From: Pseudomonas sp. M30-35
GTDB taxonomy: Bacteria > Pseudomonadota > Gammaproteobacteria > Pseudomonadales > Pseudomonadaceae
Direction: 5' to 3'
Assembly (NCBI RefSeq): GCF_002163625.1
Contig: NZ_CP020892.1
Span: forward strand, 3,720,001 to 3,784,000
Length of the DNA: 64,000 nt
Position numbers and translations under genes: made by a program. Of this stretch, positions 45,884 through 55,511 are shown piece by piece. Every line of letters begins with the position of its first letter. Within the stretch, counting starts at the first letter, position 1. The notes beneath the pieces were generated by a model, which worked only from the letters and a program-made list of their open reading frames with translations, made no database searches and was not told the origin of the DNA.

Positions 45884-46933
45884 ATGACGACACTGTTTGA
45901 TCCAATCAAAATTGGTGACCTTGAACTGAGCAACCGCATCATCATGGCGCCACTCACCCGTGCCCGTGCAGATGAACGCCGGGTGCCTAATGCGCTGATG
46001 GCTGAGTATTACGTGCAACGTGCCAGTGCTGGCCTGATCATCTCGGAAGCCACTGCCGTCACGCCAATGGGCGTCGGTTATGCCAACACTCCGGGGATCT
46101 GGTCTGACGAGCAAATACGCGGTTGGAGCAACATCACTCACGCGGTTCACGCCAATGGCGGCAAAATTGTCCTGCAACTGTGGCATGTAGGCCGAATCTC
46201 TGACCCAAGCTTCCTCAACGGCGAAGCGCCGGTTGCCCCCAGTGCAATCGCAGCCAACGGCCATGTCAGCCTGCTTCGCCCGCTGCGTGACTACCCCGTG
46301 CCGCGCGCGCTGGAAACTGAAGAGCTTGATGACGTTGTCGAGGCCTACCGTCAAGGTGCAGAAAACGCCAAAGCGGCTGGCTTTGATGGCGTGGAAATCC
46401 ACGGCGCCAATGGTTATCTGCTCGACCAATTCCTGCAGGACAGCACCAACAAGCGTACTGACCGTTACGGCGGCTCGATTGAAAACCGCGCCCGCTTGCT
46501 GCTCGAGGTGACTGACGCAGTCATCTCGGTATGGGGCGCTGGCCGTGTCGGTGTCCACTTGGCGCCACGTGCAGACTCCCATGACATGGGTGACTCACAG
46601 CGCAGTGAAACCTTTACCTACGTTGCTCGCGAGCTGGGCAAGCGCGGTATTGCCTTCATCTGCGCCCGTGAAAAAGCTGCAGACGACAGCCTGTCGCCAA
46701 GCCTCAAGCAAGCCTTCGGCGGCGTGTTTATTGCCAACGAGCGCTTCACCAAAGCGCAATCCAATGAGTGGCTGGCAAGCGGTAAAGCCGATGCAATCGC
46801 CTTCGGCATACCGTTCATTGCCAACCCTGACTTACCAGCTCGGCTGCAAACTGACGCGCCACTCAACGAGCCACAACCAGAAACCTTCTATGGCTCTGGC
46901 CCCGTTGGTTACATCGATTACCCACGCCTGTAA
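45884..46933 (+). CDS. xenB: Xenobiotic reductase / old yellow enzyme family
   Basis: The 349-residue flavoprotein is an FMN-dependent ene-reductase. It has IMAPLTRARADERRVPNALM, the catalytic region LWHVGRISDPSF, FDGVEIHGANGYLLDQFLQ and YGGSIENRARLLLEV. Homologues reduce nitro-compounds, nitrate esters and enones using NADPH. ATG 45884 is chosen over an upstream in-frame start because MTTLFDP is the normal family N-terminus. It ends the ArsR-MFS-xenB operon. Confidence 0.92.
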   Translation: MTTLFDPIKIGDLELSNRIIMAPLTRARADERRVPNALMAEYYVQRASAGLIISEATAVTPMGVGYANTPGIWSDEQIRGWSNITHAVHANGGKIVLQLWHVGRISDPSFLNGEAPVAPSAIAANGHVSLLRPLRDYPVPRALETEELDDVVEAYRQGAENAKAAGFDGVEIHGANGYLLDQFLQDSTNKRTDRYGGSIENRARLLLEVTDAVISVWGAGRVGVHLAPRADSHDMGDSQRSETFTYVARELGKRGIAFICAREKAADDSLSPSLKQAFGGVFIANERFTKAQSNEWLASGKADAIAFGIPFIANPDLPARLQTDAPLNEPQPETFYGSGPVGYIDYPRL

Positions 46934-46950
46934 TTAGCGTCATTAATCAC

Positions 46951-46978
46951 TAAAAAACCCGCATCAGCGGGTTTTTTA
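46951..46978. terminator. Terminator after xenB
   Basis: TAAAAAACCCGC and GCGGGTTTTTTA arms enclose ATCA. It serves both xenB and the convergent coiled-coil gene. Confidence 0.92.
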
Positions 46979-46994
46979 GGTCTACGGAAAAGCA

Positions 46995-47846
46995 TTATCT
47001 GGCGTCGATTTGATCCTGCAAATTACGGATCTGCGCCTGCAAGGTACTGGTGGTGCGTGTTACCTGAGCCCGGAAAGCATCAAACTCGGTGGTATTACTC
47101 TTCGGCGCCGGACGATTGTCCAGGGTACTTTTCAGCACCAGCAATTCATCCTGCAAATCATTAATCGCTCGAGTTGGACTCTCCACCTTTTTCAGGGCCT
47201 GCACATCAGTGTTGAGCGCTTTGATCTGAGTCGATAGCTTGTCTTGATTGGTCACCACGCTTTTCAATTCAGCCTGGGCATCGCTCAATGTGGCCTGCTC
47301 AGCAGCCAACGCCTTCAACGCTTTGCTTAATTCAGCGTTAGCCTCTTGCTGTGCCTTGAGGTCACCGCTGACTTGCTCAAAGCGCTTGCTCAGGTCACCC
47401 TGCTGTCCGCTGCTGCCTTGTTGTTGCTTGTTCAGCTCGGCCAGCTTGCCTTCCAGCTGCTTGACTTGCAGCTTGAGCGCTTCACTGCCAGAGGTAACGG
47501 AAGACTCAGTGGCAACCACTTTGCCGGAGATGTCCTTGATCCGCCCTGCGGCTTCTTCACTGATTCGGGCAAAGCTCTCTTGGGTGGCTACTAACTGCTG
47601 CTCCATCAGGTTGATCTGTTGGAAGCTCCACCAGCCCAAGCCGGCGAAAGCGATCATCAAGGCCCCCACCAACGCCCACAATGGGCCTGTGCTCGCAGCT
47701 TTTACCTGCGCGGCAGGAGCATGCGGGGTCGAGCGAATCACCTCAGGCGCCGGTTCACGACGCGGCGCCACATATTCCTCTTCCTCACGCGTACCGGCAG
47801 ACAAGCTCGGCACATCATCAAGTTCATCATTTGCATCGTTACGCAT
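46995..47846 (-). CDS. Membrane-anchored coiled-coil protein
   Basis: The 283-residue protein has an acidic N-terminal cytoplasmic tail, one transmembrane helix (LWALVGALMIAFAGLGWW, about residues 55-72) and a long periplasmic coiled coil rich in Lys, Gln and Leu. ATG 47846 is used; an upstream in-frame extension is basic and unlike the family. In P. aeruginosa a similar gene (PA4360, from memory) is labelled chromosome-segregation ATPase, but no ATPase motif is visible here. An envelope scaffold role is possible. Confidence 0.8.
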   Translation of the reverse strand: MRNDANDELDDVPSLSAGTREEEEYVAPRREPAPEVIRSTPHAPAAQVKAASTGPLWALVGALMIAFAGLGWWSFQQINLMEQQLVATQESFARISEEAAGRIKDISGKVVATESSVTSGSEALKLQVKQLEGKLAELNKQQQGSSGQQGDLSKRFEQVSGDLKAQQEANAELSKALKALAAEQATLSDAQAELKSVVTNQDKLSTQIKALNTDVQALKKVESPTRAINDLQDELLVLKSTLDNRPAPKSNTTEFDAFRAQVTRTTSTLQAQIRNLQDQIDAR

Positions 47847-48212
47847 GGTTAAACCTTCAAACAAAAAACACTGAAAGGACTGCAAAGCCTTGGGATCGCA
47901 GCGCCCGCCTGATGCATCGCAACGCGGGCTGAGCCAACAACTGCCGGGCACTGGTTCGAGTGCCGCATGCAGACGACGGTTAGTATAACGACTCGCAGAG
48001 CTGTAAGCAGTTTTGCGCCAAGCCAGTGCAAGCCGCACCGAAGCCGTTCAAATCTTCAGCAGATCGACCTGCCAGAAGCCGCACAGTTCCTCATTATGTG
48101 ATCTGGTATGCACCTTGCATCGACCTGAACACAGCCAAGACGCAATGAAAGCGGTGTCTGCCCGTACCTAGTTCCTGACATAAAAAGAACCTGATAGTTA
48201 CGAGGATCAACA
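47847..48212. other. Intergenic region, promoters only
   Basis: This 366-bp gap between divergent genes contains no open frame with a ribosome site. A tRNA T-arm-like string at about 47946-47964 has no matching acceptor stem. Confidence 0.5.
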
Positions 48213-48512
48213 ATGGAGTTGAATAAAGCTGTACTCGATTGCATGCAAAGCTTACGTCGACGCTTGCGTGAGGAAATGTCGATTGATATTCGGCTCAGCC
48301 AACCTGACACAATTACCGCGATGCTAAGTGCTTGCCTGAGTTCCAGCAACGAAGACACCCGCCAACTGGGTCAAAAGCTGGCGCAGTTCAGTGATAATCC
48401 CAACGCATTTGCACCGCCAAGTAAGCCTTTGCAGACCGATATCGCGCCGATTCAGCCTAAAGCGCCTACCGGTTCATTGCGCATGTACCGCGGCCAACGC
48501 GTCTACGCTTGA
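48213..48512 (+). CDS. Small conserved hypothetical protein
   Basis: The 99-residue protein has a helical first half (MELNKAVLDCMQSLRRRLREE) and a proline-rich C-terminus ending SLRMYRGQRVYA. The ATG follows GAGGA. It has no signal or transmembrane segment. The function is unknown. It converges with the epimerase gene. Confidence 0.72.
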   Translation: MELNKAVLDCMQSLRRRLREEMSIDIRLSQPDTITAMLSACLSSSNEDTRQLGQKLAQFSDNPNAFAPPSKPLQTDIAPIQPKAPTGSLRMYRGQRVYA

Positions 48513-48533
48513 GAGCCTTGGGTGCTTGGCTGG

Positions 48534-49526
48534 TCAACCCTGCTGATGGGCTTGCCACCATTGGCAAAACTCATCCAGCGCGGTCCATACGCTGACTTGC
48601 GGGTCGTAATCGAGTAGCTCACGCGCTCGGCTGATATCCAGCGAGAAGTCCTTGGCCATCACCGCAACGCCTAAGCGAAACAGGGTAGGTTCCGGTCGCC
48701 CCGGAATTAGCTTGCAGACACTTTCATTCAGGGTCGCGGCGCTGTAGGCAAGCCAGTATGGCAAGTGCCGAGTAACCTGTGGCTGGCCCATCTGACGCAG
48801 CACATAGTTGACCGCATCCCACAGCGGTACTGGCGCACCGTTACTGATGTTGTAGACCTTGCCCAAGGCAGGACCGGCAGCCAGCAGGCAGCTAAACAAG
48901 GCGTCATTAAGATTGTGCACGCTGGTGAAATCAACCTTGTTCAGGCCATTACCGATAATCGACAAGCGACCTTTGCGGTGCATGTTGATCAAGCGCGGAA
49001 AAATGCTGGTATCCCCAGCCCCCGTAACAAAACGCGGGCGTACCGCCAGCACTTCAAGGCCAAACTCCTGTGCGCCAAATACCTGCTGTTCAGCCAGGTA
49101 TTTGGTTTTGCCGTAATGATCGGAAAACCGTTTGGGCACCTGTTCTTCGTTGATATTGATATGTGACTGGCCATCGAAATAAATCGACGGTGAAGATAAA
49201 TGCACCAAGCGTCGCACATGTTTTTTCAAGCAGGCTTCGATAATGTTCTCTGTGACGATTACGTTAGCCTGATGAAAATGCTCGTACTTGCCCCACACGC
49301 CAACTGCGCCAGCACAATGCACCACCGCCTCAACATCATCACATAACGCCAGCGCCAACTCAGGCTCACTCAGGTCGCCCTGAATAAATTCGGCACCGCG
49401 CTTGATCAGATGCTCAACACCCTCAGGCCTGCGTCCGTTGACTCTCACCTGCAAACCCTGTTCTAGGGCGAAGCGAGCAAAGCGTCCGCCGATAAAACCG
49501 CTTGCGCCGGTGACGAGAATTTTCAT
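48534..49526 (-). CDS. NAD-dependent epimerase/dehydratase (extended SDR)
   Basis: The 330-residue protein begins with the Rossmann motif MKILVTGASGFIGGRFA and has the active-site Tyr-Lys in HYGKTKYLAEQQ with a serine in HLSSPSIY. It resembles sterol/steroid dehydrogenase-type epimerases. The substrate is unknown. The gene order with the coiled-coil gene matches that recalled for PA4360-PA4361. Confidence 0.87.
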   Translation of the reverse strand: MKILVTGASGFIGGRFARFALEQGLQVRVNGRRPEGVEHLIKRGAEFIQGDLSEPELALALCDDVEAVVHCAGAVGVWGKYEHFHQANVIVTENIIEACLKKHVRRLVHLSSPSIYFDGQSHININEEQVPKRFSDHYGKTKYLAEQQVFGAQEFGLEVLAVRPRFVTGAGDTSIFPRLINMHRKGRLSIIGNGLNKVDFTSVHNLNDALFSCLLAAGPALGKVYNISNGAPVPLWDAVNYVLRQMGQPQVTRHLPYWLAYSAATLNESVCKLIPGRPEPTLFRLGVAVMAKDFSLDISRARELLDYDPQVSVWTALDEFCQWWQAHQQG

Positions 49527-49912
49527 TGAACACCCTTAATTATTGTTATCGACTGATGCTCTACTGTAGCAGCGTGGCTTGCCAGATACGTTGTCTTAAC
49601 ATGCCAGATCCACGACCGATCGAGCCGTTAAGCAACCGTCGAAGAACGAGCCTATTAGCAAGCGTTGCTGCAGCCACCATTACTGGGCGAGCAGTGGGCA
49701 AGTCAACGCCATAACAAGTCGCTTGGAAAGCGGTTCTAGCAGCGTTGCTTTATTGAGTCACTTATTCAAACCTCACACGTCAATCAATCTGCGAACAAGG
49801 CTTGGTTTCTTTGCGAAACAGGAGGAATTAAGCAAAAACGCGTTTATTACTTCTTGATAAATATTATGCATAAGAGCGCAGCTACTGCAGCGCTCCGTTC
49901 AACTCGTTGAGC
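49527..49912. other. AT-rich intergenic region with a hairpin
   Basis: No gene is convincing. GAGCGCAGC (49874-49882) and GCAGCGCTC (49887-49895) can pair, with one mismatch, 18 bp past the cupin stop. It may act as a terminator on the minus strand, but no T run is present. Confidence 0.45.
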
Positions 49913-50239
49913 TTATGCCAACTTGGCAATCAAATCCTTACGCGAAGGTGTCCAAACGCTAAGGACAACACCGGCCTCGCTCGAGGAGTTGGTAATATTA
50001 TGCAGCTGATTTGGAGCGATCGTGATTGATTGCCCAGTCTGCAGGGTGACGGTTTCACCGTTAGACATAAAATCAAGCTTACCGCTGATCACATAGTTCA
50101 CCTCTTCATGAGGATGATTGTGTGGCGTCGCGATCGCACCGGCCGGAATTTCAATTTCGGAAACGGTAAGGTCATCACTGTTGCTTAAAATTTTGATAGT
50201 GATATCGCCAAACTTAACTTCATTGCTTTTAATTGACAT
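49913..50239 (-). CDS. Cupin-domain protein
   Basis: The 108-residue protein is a single cupin barrel with metal ligands in TPHNHPHEEVNYVISGKLDF and a second motif ITIAPNQLHNITN. The metal and activity are unknown. ATG 50239 follows GAGGT. Its base composition looks more AT-rich than its neighbours, which is consistent with recent acquisition but unproven. Confidence 0.82.
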   Translation of the reverse strand: MSIKSNEVKFGDITIKILSNSDDLTVSEIEIPAGAIATPHNHPHEEVNYVISGKLDFMSNGETVTLQTGQSITIAPNQLHNITNSSSEAGVVLSVWTPSRKDLIAKLA

Positions 50240-50615
50240 AGCTACCTCGAATCTATCTTTACTCACCAACCATTACTTAAATCCTAATACGAAACTTGGG
50301 CTGCCTAGCTATAGGCCGCCGGCTGGCGCATACAGATTTAATACCGCGATTGAACGTTGCGCCGGAGGGTAAACCACCCAATTGAAGGTCGCCTGTAGGA
50401 GTATTCCGAAAAGCAACTACACTAAGTCTGATCGCGGCAGCCGGTACAGCCGCCGTAAGTTCATGCTCCCTGAAGCATCACAATTGGCAACTGACGACCT
50501 GTTAGAGTCGGCGTGACGCCTTGGCCTCGCCCCGTTTTACGTTACACACAATAGCGTGCGTATAGGTGAACTCGTGGTACTGGCCATACAACATATCGAC
50601 TGAAGGGATGCTCGA
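50240..50615. other. Intergenic region between cupin and flavoprotein genes
   Basis: This 376-bp gap between two divergent genes carries no recognisable gene, RNA or strong hairpin. Promoters for both are expected. Confidence 0.5.
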
Positions 50616-51962
50616 ATGTCCGAGAAATTTGACGCCATTATTATTGGCGGTGGTAACGCAGGCTTTGGCGTTTCGGCAGTACTGGCCAAAGCCAATAAAA
50701 CCATCGCGTTCATTGAGCAGGCCGAGTTTGGTGGCACCTGCCCAAACCGTGGCTGCACCCCGAAAAAAGTGCTGGTCGCAGCGGCCAAATCACTCGACGA
50801 AATTAGCAAAGCTGCAGGCCACGGTATCAGCATTGGCAAGCCAACGATCGATTGGGCAGCCTTGATTACGCGCAAGAATAAGATGATTGATCATATCCCG
50901 AGCGCGATGAAAGGTGTGGCCGAGAAGCGCGGCACAGTGTTCGCCGGGCAAGGCAAGTTTGTAGGAACAAACCAGGTTGAAGTGAACGGCCAGGTGCTTG
51001 AAGCCGAGCACATCATCATCGCCACCGGCTCGAAAACCCGCCCGTTACCGATACCTGGCGCCGAACTGATGATCACCTCTGATGAGGTGCTCTCCAACTC
51101 TCAACCGCCTAAGGAAGTTGTGTTTATTGGTGGCGGTGTTATCGCGCTTGAGTTCAGCCATGTGTATGCCCGTGCGGGCGCCAAGGTCACTATTATTGAA
51201 GTGATGCCGCAGTTACTGCCGCGTATTGATGCTGACGCCGTTGCTGCACTGCAAGCCGCCACAGAAGCACTTGGCATTATTGTTAAAACCAGCGTTAACG
51301 TTGAAAAAATCACCCAGAGCGCAGACAGCCTGGCCGTACACATCCAACATCAGGGCAAAGCGCTGGTACTCAATGCAGATACCGTGATCAACGGCGCAGG
51401 CCGCGTCGCCAATATCGAAGGACTCAACCTCGAAGCAGCTGGAATCAGTCATGACGGCGCACGCATTGAGGTCAATGCAAACTTCCAGTCGACTTCCAAC
51501 AAGCACGTATGGGTGGCTGGCGATGCACTCGCCACCACACCGCAGTTGTCCCCCGTCGCCACTTATGAGGGACAAATTGTTGGCAACAACATTCTTAACA
51601 GCCACAAACAAACCAGCGATTACCGGGTACTGCCTACCTCGGTTTACACCATTCCTGCATTGAGCAGTGTCGGCCTGACCGAAAAAGAAGCACGTGACTC
51701 AAAAGCTTCTATTGAAGTTGTCTGCAATGACATGACTGACTGGTTTTCCAGTCAGAATGTGCTGGCCAAGCATGCGTGGGCGAAAATCATTATCGATAAG
51801 AACACTGACCTGATTCTTGGCGCGCATATACTGGGTCATCAAGGTGAAGAGCTGATAAACCTGATTGCTCTGGCAATGCGCTTCAACATCACCCGCGCTC
51901 AGCTTAAAGATCAGTTTTATGCCTACCCAACCTTTAGCTCAGACATCAAGAACTTGTTGTAA
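50616..51962 (+). CDS. FAD-dependent pyridine nucleotide-disulfide oxidoreductase
   Basis: The 448-residue protein has the glutathione reductase/mercuric reductase layout. The FAD motif IIIGGGNAG is at the start and the redox-active pair is in GGTCPNRGCTPKK (Cys42, Cys47). VVFIGGGVIALEFSHVYARAG binds NAD(P)H and VWVAGDA precedes the dimer domain. The C-terminal signature that normally reads HPT-x-x-E is here YAYPTFSSD, so the catalytic His and Glu are missing. The electron acceptor may therefore not be a glutathione-type disulfide. Confidence 0.88.
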   Translation: MSEKFDAIIIGGGNAGFGVSAVLAKANKTIAFIEQAEFGGTCPNRGCTPKKVLVAAAKSLDEISKAAGHGISIGKPTIDWAALITRKNKMIDHIPSAMKGVAEKRGTVFAGQGKFVGTNQVEVNGQVLEAEHIIIATGSKTRPLPIPGAELMITSDEVLSNSQPPKEVVFIGGGVIALEFSHVYARAGAKVTIIEVMPQLLPRIDADAVAALQAATEALGIIVKTSVNVEKITQSADSLAVHIQHQGKALVLNADTVINGAGRVANIEGLNLEAAGISHDGARIEVNANFQSTSNKHVWVAGDALATTPQLSPVATYEGQIVGNNILNSHKQTSDYRVLPTSVYTIPALSSVGLTEKEARDSKASIEVVCNDMTDWFSSQNVLAKHAWAKIIIDKNTDLILGAHILGHQGEELINLIALAMRFNITRAQLKDQFYAYPTFSSDIKNLL

Positions 51963-52067
51963 GTCTGGGGTAAATACCGACTAAGTTCCGCAAAAGCCGG
52001 TTTAAAATCCGGTTTATTGCAATCTGCTACGCTACAGGCTAGCCGACTGGACTGAAGGGACTAGCGC

Positions 52068-53126
52068 ATGACTAAAAACAAATGGATGATTTATGGGGCC
52101 AACGGCTATACCGGCCACCTGATTGCTTCCCAGGCAGCCTCCCAAGGAATGACGCCAATATTGGCTGGCCGCAATCCCGGAGCCATTCATGCGCTTGGCA
52201 CGCTTCTCGGTCTTGAGTGCAGGATTTTCGACCCACAACAACAGGACCAAACTGCCAACGCCTTGCTTGATGTTGCAGTAATTACTAACTGCGCTGGTCC
52301 ATTCTCGGCAACCAGCGCAGCGATTATTTCAGCCTGCCTGACCAGCAAAACCCACTATGTTGATATCACCGGTGAAATCAGCGTATTTGAAGGTGCATTT
52401 GCCCGCGACCGGCAAGCGCGTGAGGCTGGCGTGGTGCTCTGCCCTGGTGTTGGCTTTGATGTCATACCGACTGACTGCATTGCGGCCTGTTTGCATCAAG
52501 CCATGCCTGACGCGACGCACTTAGCCTTGGGCTTTGAAACCGCCAGCGGGCTGTCCCCAGGTACCGCGAAAACCACAATTGAAGGTTTGAGCCTGGGTGG
52601 CAAAATCCGCCGCGCCGGTATAGTTACCGACGTTCCGTTGGGCTATAAGCGCCGCCAGATCGATTTTGGACGGGGCACCAAAGCAGCAGTGACCATTCCA
52701 TGGGGCGATGTTTCAACCGCCTACCACTCAACTGGCATTGGCAATATTGAGGTCTATTTGCCAGCCCCCTCAGCTGTAGCTATCAGCATGGCGTTGCTCA
52801 GCCCGATACGTAAACTGTTTGGCCTGAACGTGATCCAGAACGGCTTGAAGGGTTTGGTCGAAAAATTCATTAAAGGCCCGACTGAAATTCAGCGTCAAAA
52901 TCTGCGTACTTGGGTTTGGGGTGAAGTACGCAACGCCACAGGTGAAGTCAAAACGGCTCAGCTACAAACCGCCAATGGATACGATGTGACAGTGCACGGC
53001 GCGCTGCATGCAGTGCAGTATCTGCTTGAGTATCAGGGCGATGGCGGCTATTTCACCCCATCGAGACTGCTCGGTGAGCGCGTTATTGAGCAATTGCCGG
53101 GCTCAGGCAAAATTACTATTAGTTAA
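52068..53126 (+). CDS. Saccharopine dehydrogenase-like NADP-binding protein
   Basis: The 352-residue protein begins with the dinucleotide motif YGANGYTGHLIASQAASQG and has NCAGPFSATSAAIISACL and VDITGEISVFEGAF. These fit the saccharopine dehydrogenase-like or trans-acting enoyl-reductase family. The substrate is unknown. Its stop overlaps the convergent argP stop by 4 bp. Confidence 0.82.
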   Translation: MTKNKWMIYGANGYTGHLIASQAASQGMTPILAGRNPGAIHALGTLLGLECRIFDPQQQDQTANALLDVAVITNCAGPFSATSAAIISACLTSKTHYVDITGEISVFEGAFARDRQAREAGVVLCPGVGFDVIPTDCIAACLHQAMPDATHLALGFETASGLSPGTAKTTIEGLSLGGKIRRAGIVTDVPLGYKRRQIDFGRGTKAAVTIPWGDVSTAYHSTGIGNIEVYLPAPSAVAISMALLSPIRKLFGLNVIQNGLKGLVEKFIKGPTEIQRQNLRTWVWGEVRNATGEVKTAQLQTANGYDVTVHGALHAVQYLLEYQGDGGYFTPSRLLGERVIEQLPGSGKITIS

Positions 53127-54031
53127 TTACTGCCAGAAGCTTTTGTAGCAATCAGGCTCACACGTGCGGCGTTGAGCAGGTGATCGGTGAGCTGATTGAG
53201 CAACTCGCCGCCGTTACGCCAATGGTGCCAATACAGCGGCACATCAATCGGCTTCTGCGGCTGTAATTCAACCAATTCGCCACTGGCCAGTTCATTGACC
53301 ACTTGCTGTTCAGGCACCAAGCCCCACCCCAACCCTGCCTGAGCCAAGCGCAAGAAGCCTTCGGATGAAGGACACAGATGATGTGCAAAGCCCCCTTCGA
53401 TACCCTGCGTCGCCAGATAACGATGTTGCAGAAAATCATCAGGCCCAAATACGATTGCCGGAGCCTTAGCCAGTGTCTGAGCACTGAAGCCGTGGCTGAA
53501 ATGACGATGAATAAACGCTGGACTGGCCAACGCCCGATACCGCATCGAACCCAACGATACACTGCGAGCGCCTGCCACAGGTCGGTCCGTGGCACAGACA
53601 CAGGCGGCAACGTCACCTGCGCGCATACGCTTTAAACCCACGTCCTGGTCCTCAACCACCAGCTCCAGTAGCAAGTGCTTATCGGCACAGAACTGTCCAA
53701 CCGCACCCGCCCACCACGTGGCCAAACTGTCTGCATTCAATGCAACCCGTAAACGTTCCGGCGTGCCGTTTTCATTCAAGCCCGGCACCTGTCCCTGCAG
53801 GTCTCGCTCAAGCAAACGAACTTGTTGCACATGATTGAGCAAACGCCGCCCCACATCCGTTGGTGTTGGCGGCGTGGCGCGCACCAGCACCGGCTGGCCG
53901 ACACGCGCTTCCAGCAACTTGACCCGCTGCGATACCGCCGACTGTGACAAGCCCAGCACTTGCGCGGCGCGCTCAAACCCTGCCTGTTCGACAACCGCAG
54001 CTAAAGCGGCAAGTAACTTGTAATCAAACAA
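53123..54031 (-). CDS. argP: LysR-type regulator ArgP (IciA)
   Basis: The 302-residue protein matches ArgP. The start is taken as TTG 54029-54031 (FDYKLLAALAAVVEQ), preceded by AGGA; longer frames overlap the divergent gene. The LysR helix-turn-helix GLSQSAVSQRVKLLEARVGQP is followed by an effector domain. ArgP activates the arginine/lysine exporter argO, which lies two genes away on the other strand. The order matches that recalled for PA4363-PA4365. Confidence 0.9.
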   Translation of the reverse strand: MFDYKLLAALAAVVEQAGFERAAQVLGLSQSAVSQRVKLLEARVGQPVLVRATPPTPTDVGRRLLNHVQQVRLLERDLQGQVPGLNENGTPERLRVALNADSLATWWAGAVGQFCADKHLLLELVVEDQDVGLKRMRAGDVAACVCATDRPVAGARSVSLGSMRYRALASPAFIHRHFSHGFSAQTLAKAPAIVFGPDDFLQHRYLATQGIEGGFAHHLCPSSEGFLRLAQAGLGWGLVPEQQVVNELASGELVELQPQKPIDVPLYWHHWRNGGELLNQLTDHLLNAARVSLIATKASGSN

Positions 54032-54124
54032 ATCAGTTTTCCTAATGATGCATGAGCAAGATTGCTTTTCCTTATACAGCCGAATCACCCAAACTGGCTA
54101 CATCCAATCAACAGGAATCCAGTC

Positions 54125-54535
54125 ATGTCAGGCGAAACATCGCTGCAATCGCTGCTGCAAAGCATGAAGCCAACCTTAAACCCTGGTGCCTATGTGTTTT
54201 GCAGCATTGAGTCGCTAAAGCAGCTGGGCAATATCGAGCCGCTTGGCAGCTTTCGTGAACACGAAGGGCTCACGGTGATTATTTCTCAGGCGCAAGCGCA
54301 ACAACTCTCACTCGAGACGGACTACGTCGCAGCGTGGCTCACCCTGGAAGTTCACTCTGCACTCAGCGCCGTCGGCCTAACTGCAGCGTTTGCCAATGCG
54401 CTGGCCAAACACAGCATCAGCTGCAACGTGATTGCCGGTTATTACCATGACCATATTTTTGTCGACATCAACCAAGGGCAACGCGCCTTGGAGGTTCTGC
54501 AACAGCTGAGCCTTCAATCTGTTTCGCAGGAGTAA
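54125..54535 (+). CDS. ACT-domain protein
   Basis: The 136-residue protein has a double ACT-like pattern. It starts MSGETSLQSLLQSMKPTLNPGAYVFCSI and contains SALSAVGLTAAFANALAKHSISCNVIAGYYHDHIFVD-type strands and helices. It probably binds an amino acid. ATG 54125 follows AGGAA. argO begins 4 bp after its stop, so the two form an operon divergent from argP. Confidence 0.85.
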   Translation: MSGETSLQSLLQSMKPTLNPGAYVFCSIESLKQLGNIEPLGSFREHEGLTVIISQAQAQQLSLETDYVAAWLTLEVHSALSAVGLTAAFANALAKHSISCNVIAGYYHDHIFVDINQGQRALEVLQQLSLQSVSQE

Positions 54536-54539
54536 AATC

Positions 54540-55145
54540 ATGTGGCAAAGCTATTCAAACGGTTTGCTGATAGCGATCGGCCTGATCATGGCGATTGGTG
54601 CGCAAAACGCCTTTGTCCTCGCACAAAGTCTGCGCCGTGAACACCATCTGCCCGCAGCACTGTTGTGCATTGCCTGCGATGCAATTTTGGTTGCAGCCGG
54701 GGTGTTTGGCTTGGCCGCAGTCCTCAGCCAAAGCCCGACTTTGATGGGCATTGCGCGCTGGGGCGGCGCAGCATTTCTACTCTGGTACGGCAGCCAGGCT
54801 CTGCGCCGTGCCTGGCGTCCAGATGCATTGGATCAAGGTGGCTCGCCGCTGCCACGTTCTTTGAAAGCAGTTATTCTGACGACACTCGCCGTCACCCTGC
54901 TCAACCCACATGTGTACCTCGATACAGTGCTGCTGATTGGCTCACTCGGCGCCCAGCAAACAGTGCCCGGTGCTTATGTGATGGGCGCAGCGAGCGCGTC
55001 GTTCCTGTGGTTTCTGAGCCTCGCACTGGGTGCAGCTTGGCTAGCGCCGTGGCTGGCCCGACCGCTCACCTGGCGGCTGATTGATGTAGGCGTTGCGTTG
55101 ATGATGTTCAGCATTGCCTGGCAACTCCTGAGCGAAGTGACCTGA
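54540..55145 (+). CDS. argO: LysE/ArgO-type amino-acid exporter
   Basis: The 201-residue membrane protein has about six helices and the LysE signature MAIGAQNAFVLAQSLRREHHLPAALLCIACDAILV, then LTLLNPHVYLDT-type (TLLNPHVYLDTVLLIGSLG) in the middle. It would export arginine or lysine by proton antiport. The argP gene nearby and the ACT gene in front support the ArgO assignment. Confidence 0.9.
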   Translation: MWQSYSNGLLIAIGLIMAIGAQNAFVLAQSLRREHHLPAALLCIACDAILVAAGVFGLAAVLSQSPTLMGIARWGGAAFLLWYGSQALRRAWRPDALDQGGSPLPRSLKAVILTTLAVTLLNPHVYLDTVLLIGSLGAQQTVPGAYVMGAASASFLWFLSLALGAAWLAPWLARPLTWRLIDVGVALMMFSIAWQLLSEVT

Positions 55146-55511
55146 AGATTCAGCCGACACTATTCACTACAGCAAGAGCTGAAACCTCCACTGCAGATGC
55201 TTTCCCACACAGTTGTTGCGTGGTTATGGCGCAATGCCGATGCTATGATCGTTGGTCTGCGTCGTTGCGAGCCTGCCCATACGGTGAACAGGCTCTAAAA
55301 CAGTTAACATCGACGCGAACAGTCTTATGTGAAAAATGTAGAGAGCGCAGCGAAAACTGACTGGCTGCAGGTGACATAGCGTCAACCTGTAGCTTTTGTC
55401 CGGTTAAATCGTCTCAGCGCCGAACGCAGTCTTTTTCACACAGTCTGTATTGTATGGCCGTCCGTGATCGGCCTTGCGCTCACCGCACATGACCTGAGTA
55501 GGAGATTAACC
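55146..55511. other. Long intergenic region upstream of sodB
   Basis: No open frame is supported in this gap. CAGGTGAC and GTCAACCTG (about 55368-55390) can form a hairpin, and TATGAT at 55243-55248 could be a -10 box. A long leader or a small RNA is possible; none was recognised. Confidence 0.5.

Noticed and set aside
47946..47964. String resembling a tRNA T-arm (GGTTCGA within a GGCAC/GTGCC stem)
   Set aside because: No acceptor, anticodon or D-arm pairs around it, so no tRNA can be built.
49526..49714. Short plus-strand frame starting at the epimerase start codon
   Set aside because: No ribosome site or motif, and it lies in an AT-rich intergenic stretch.
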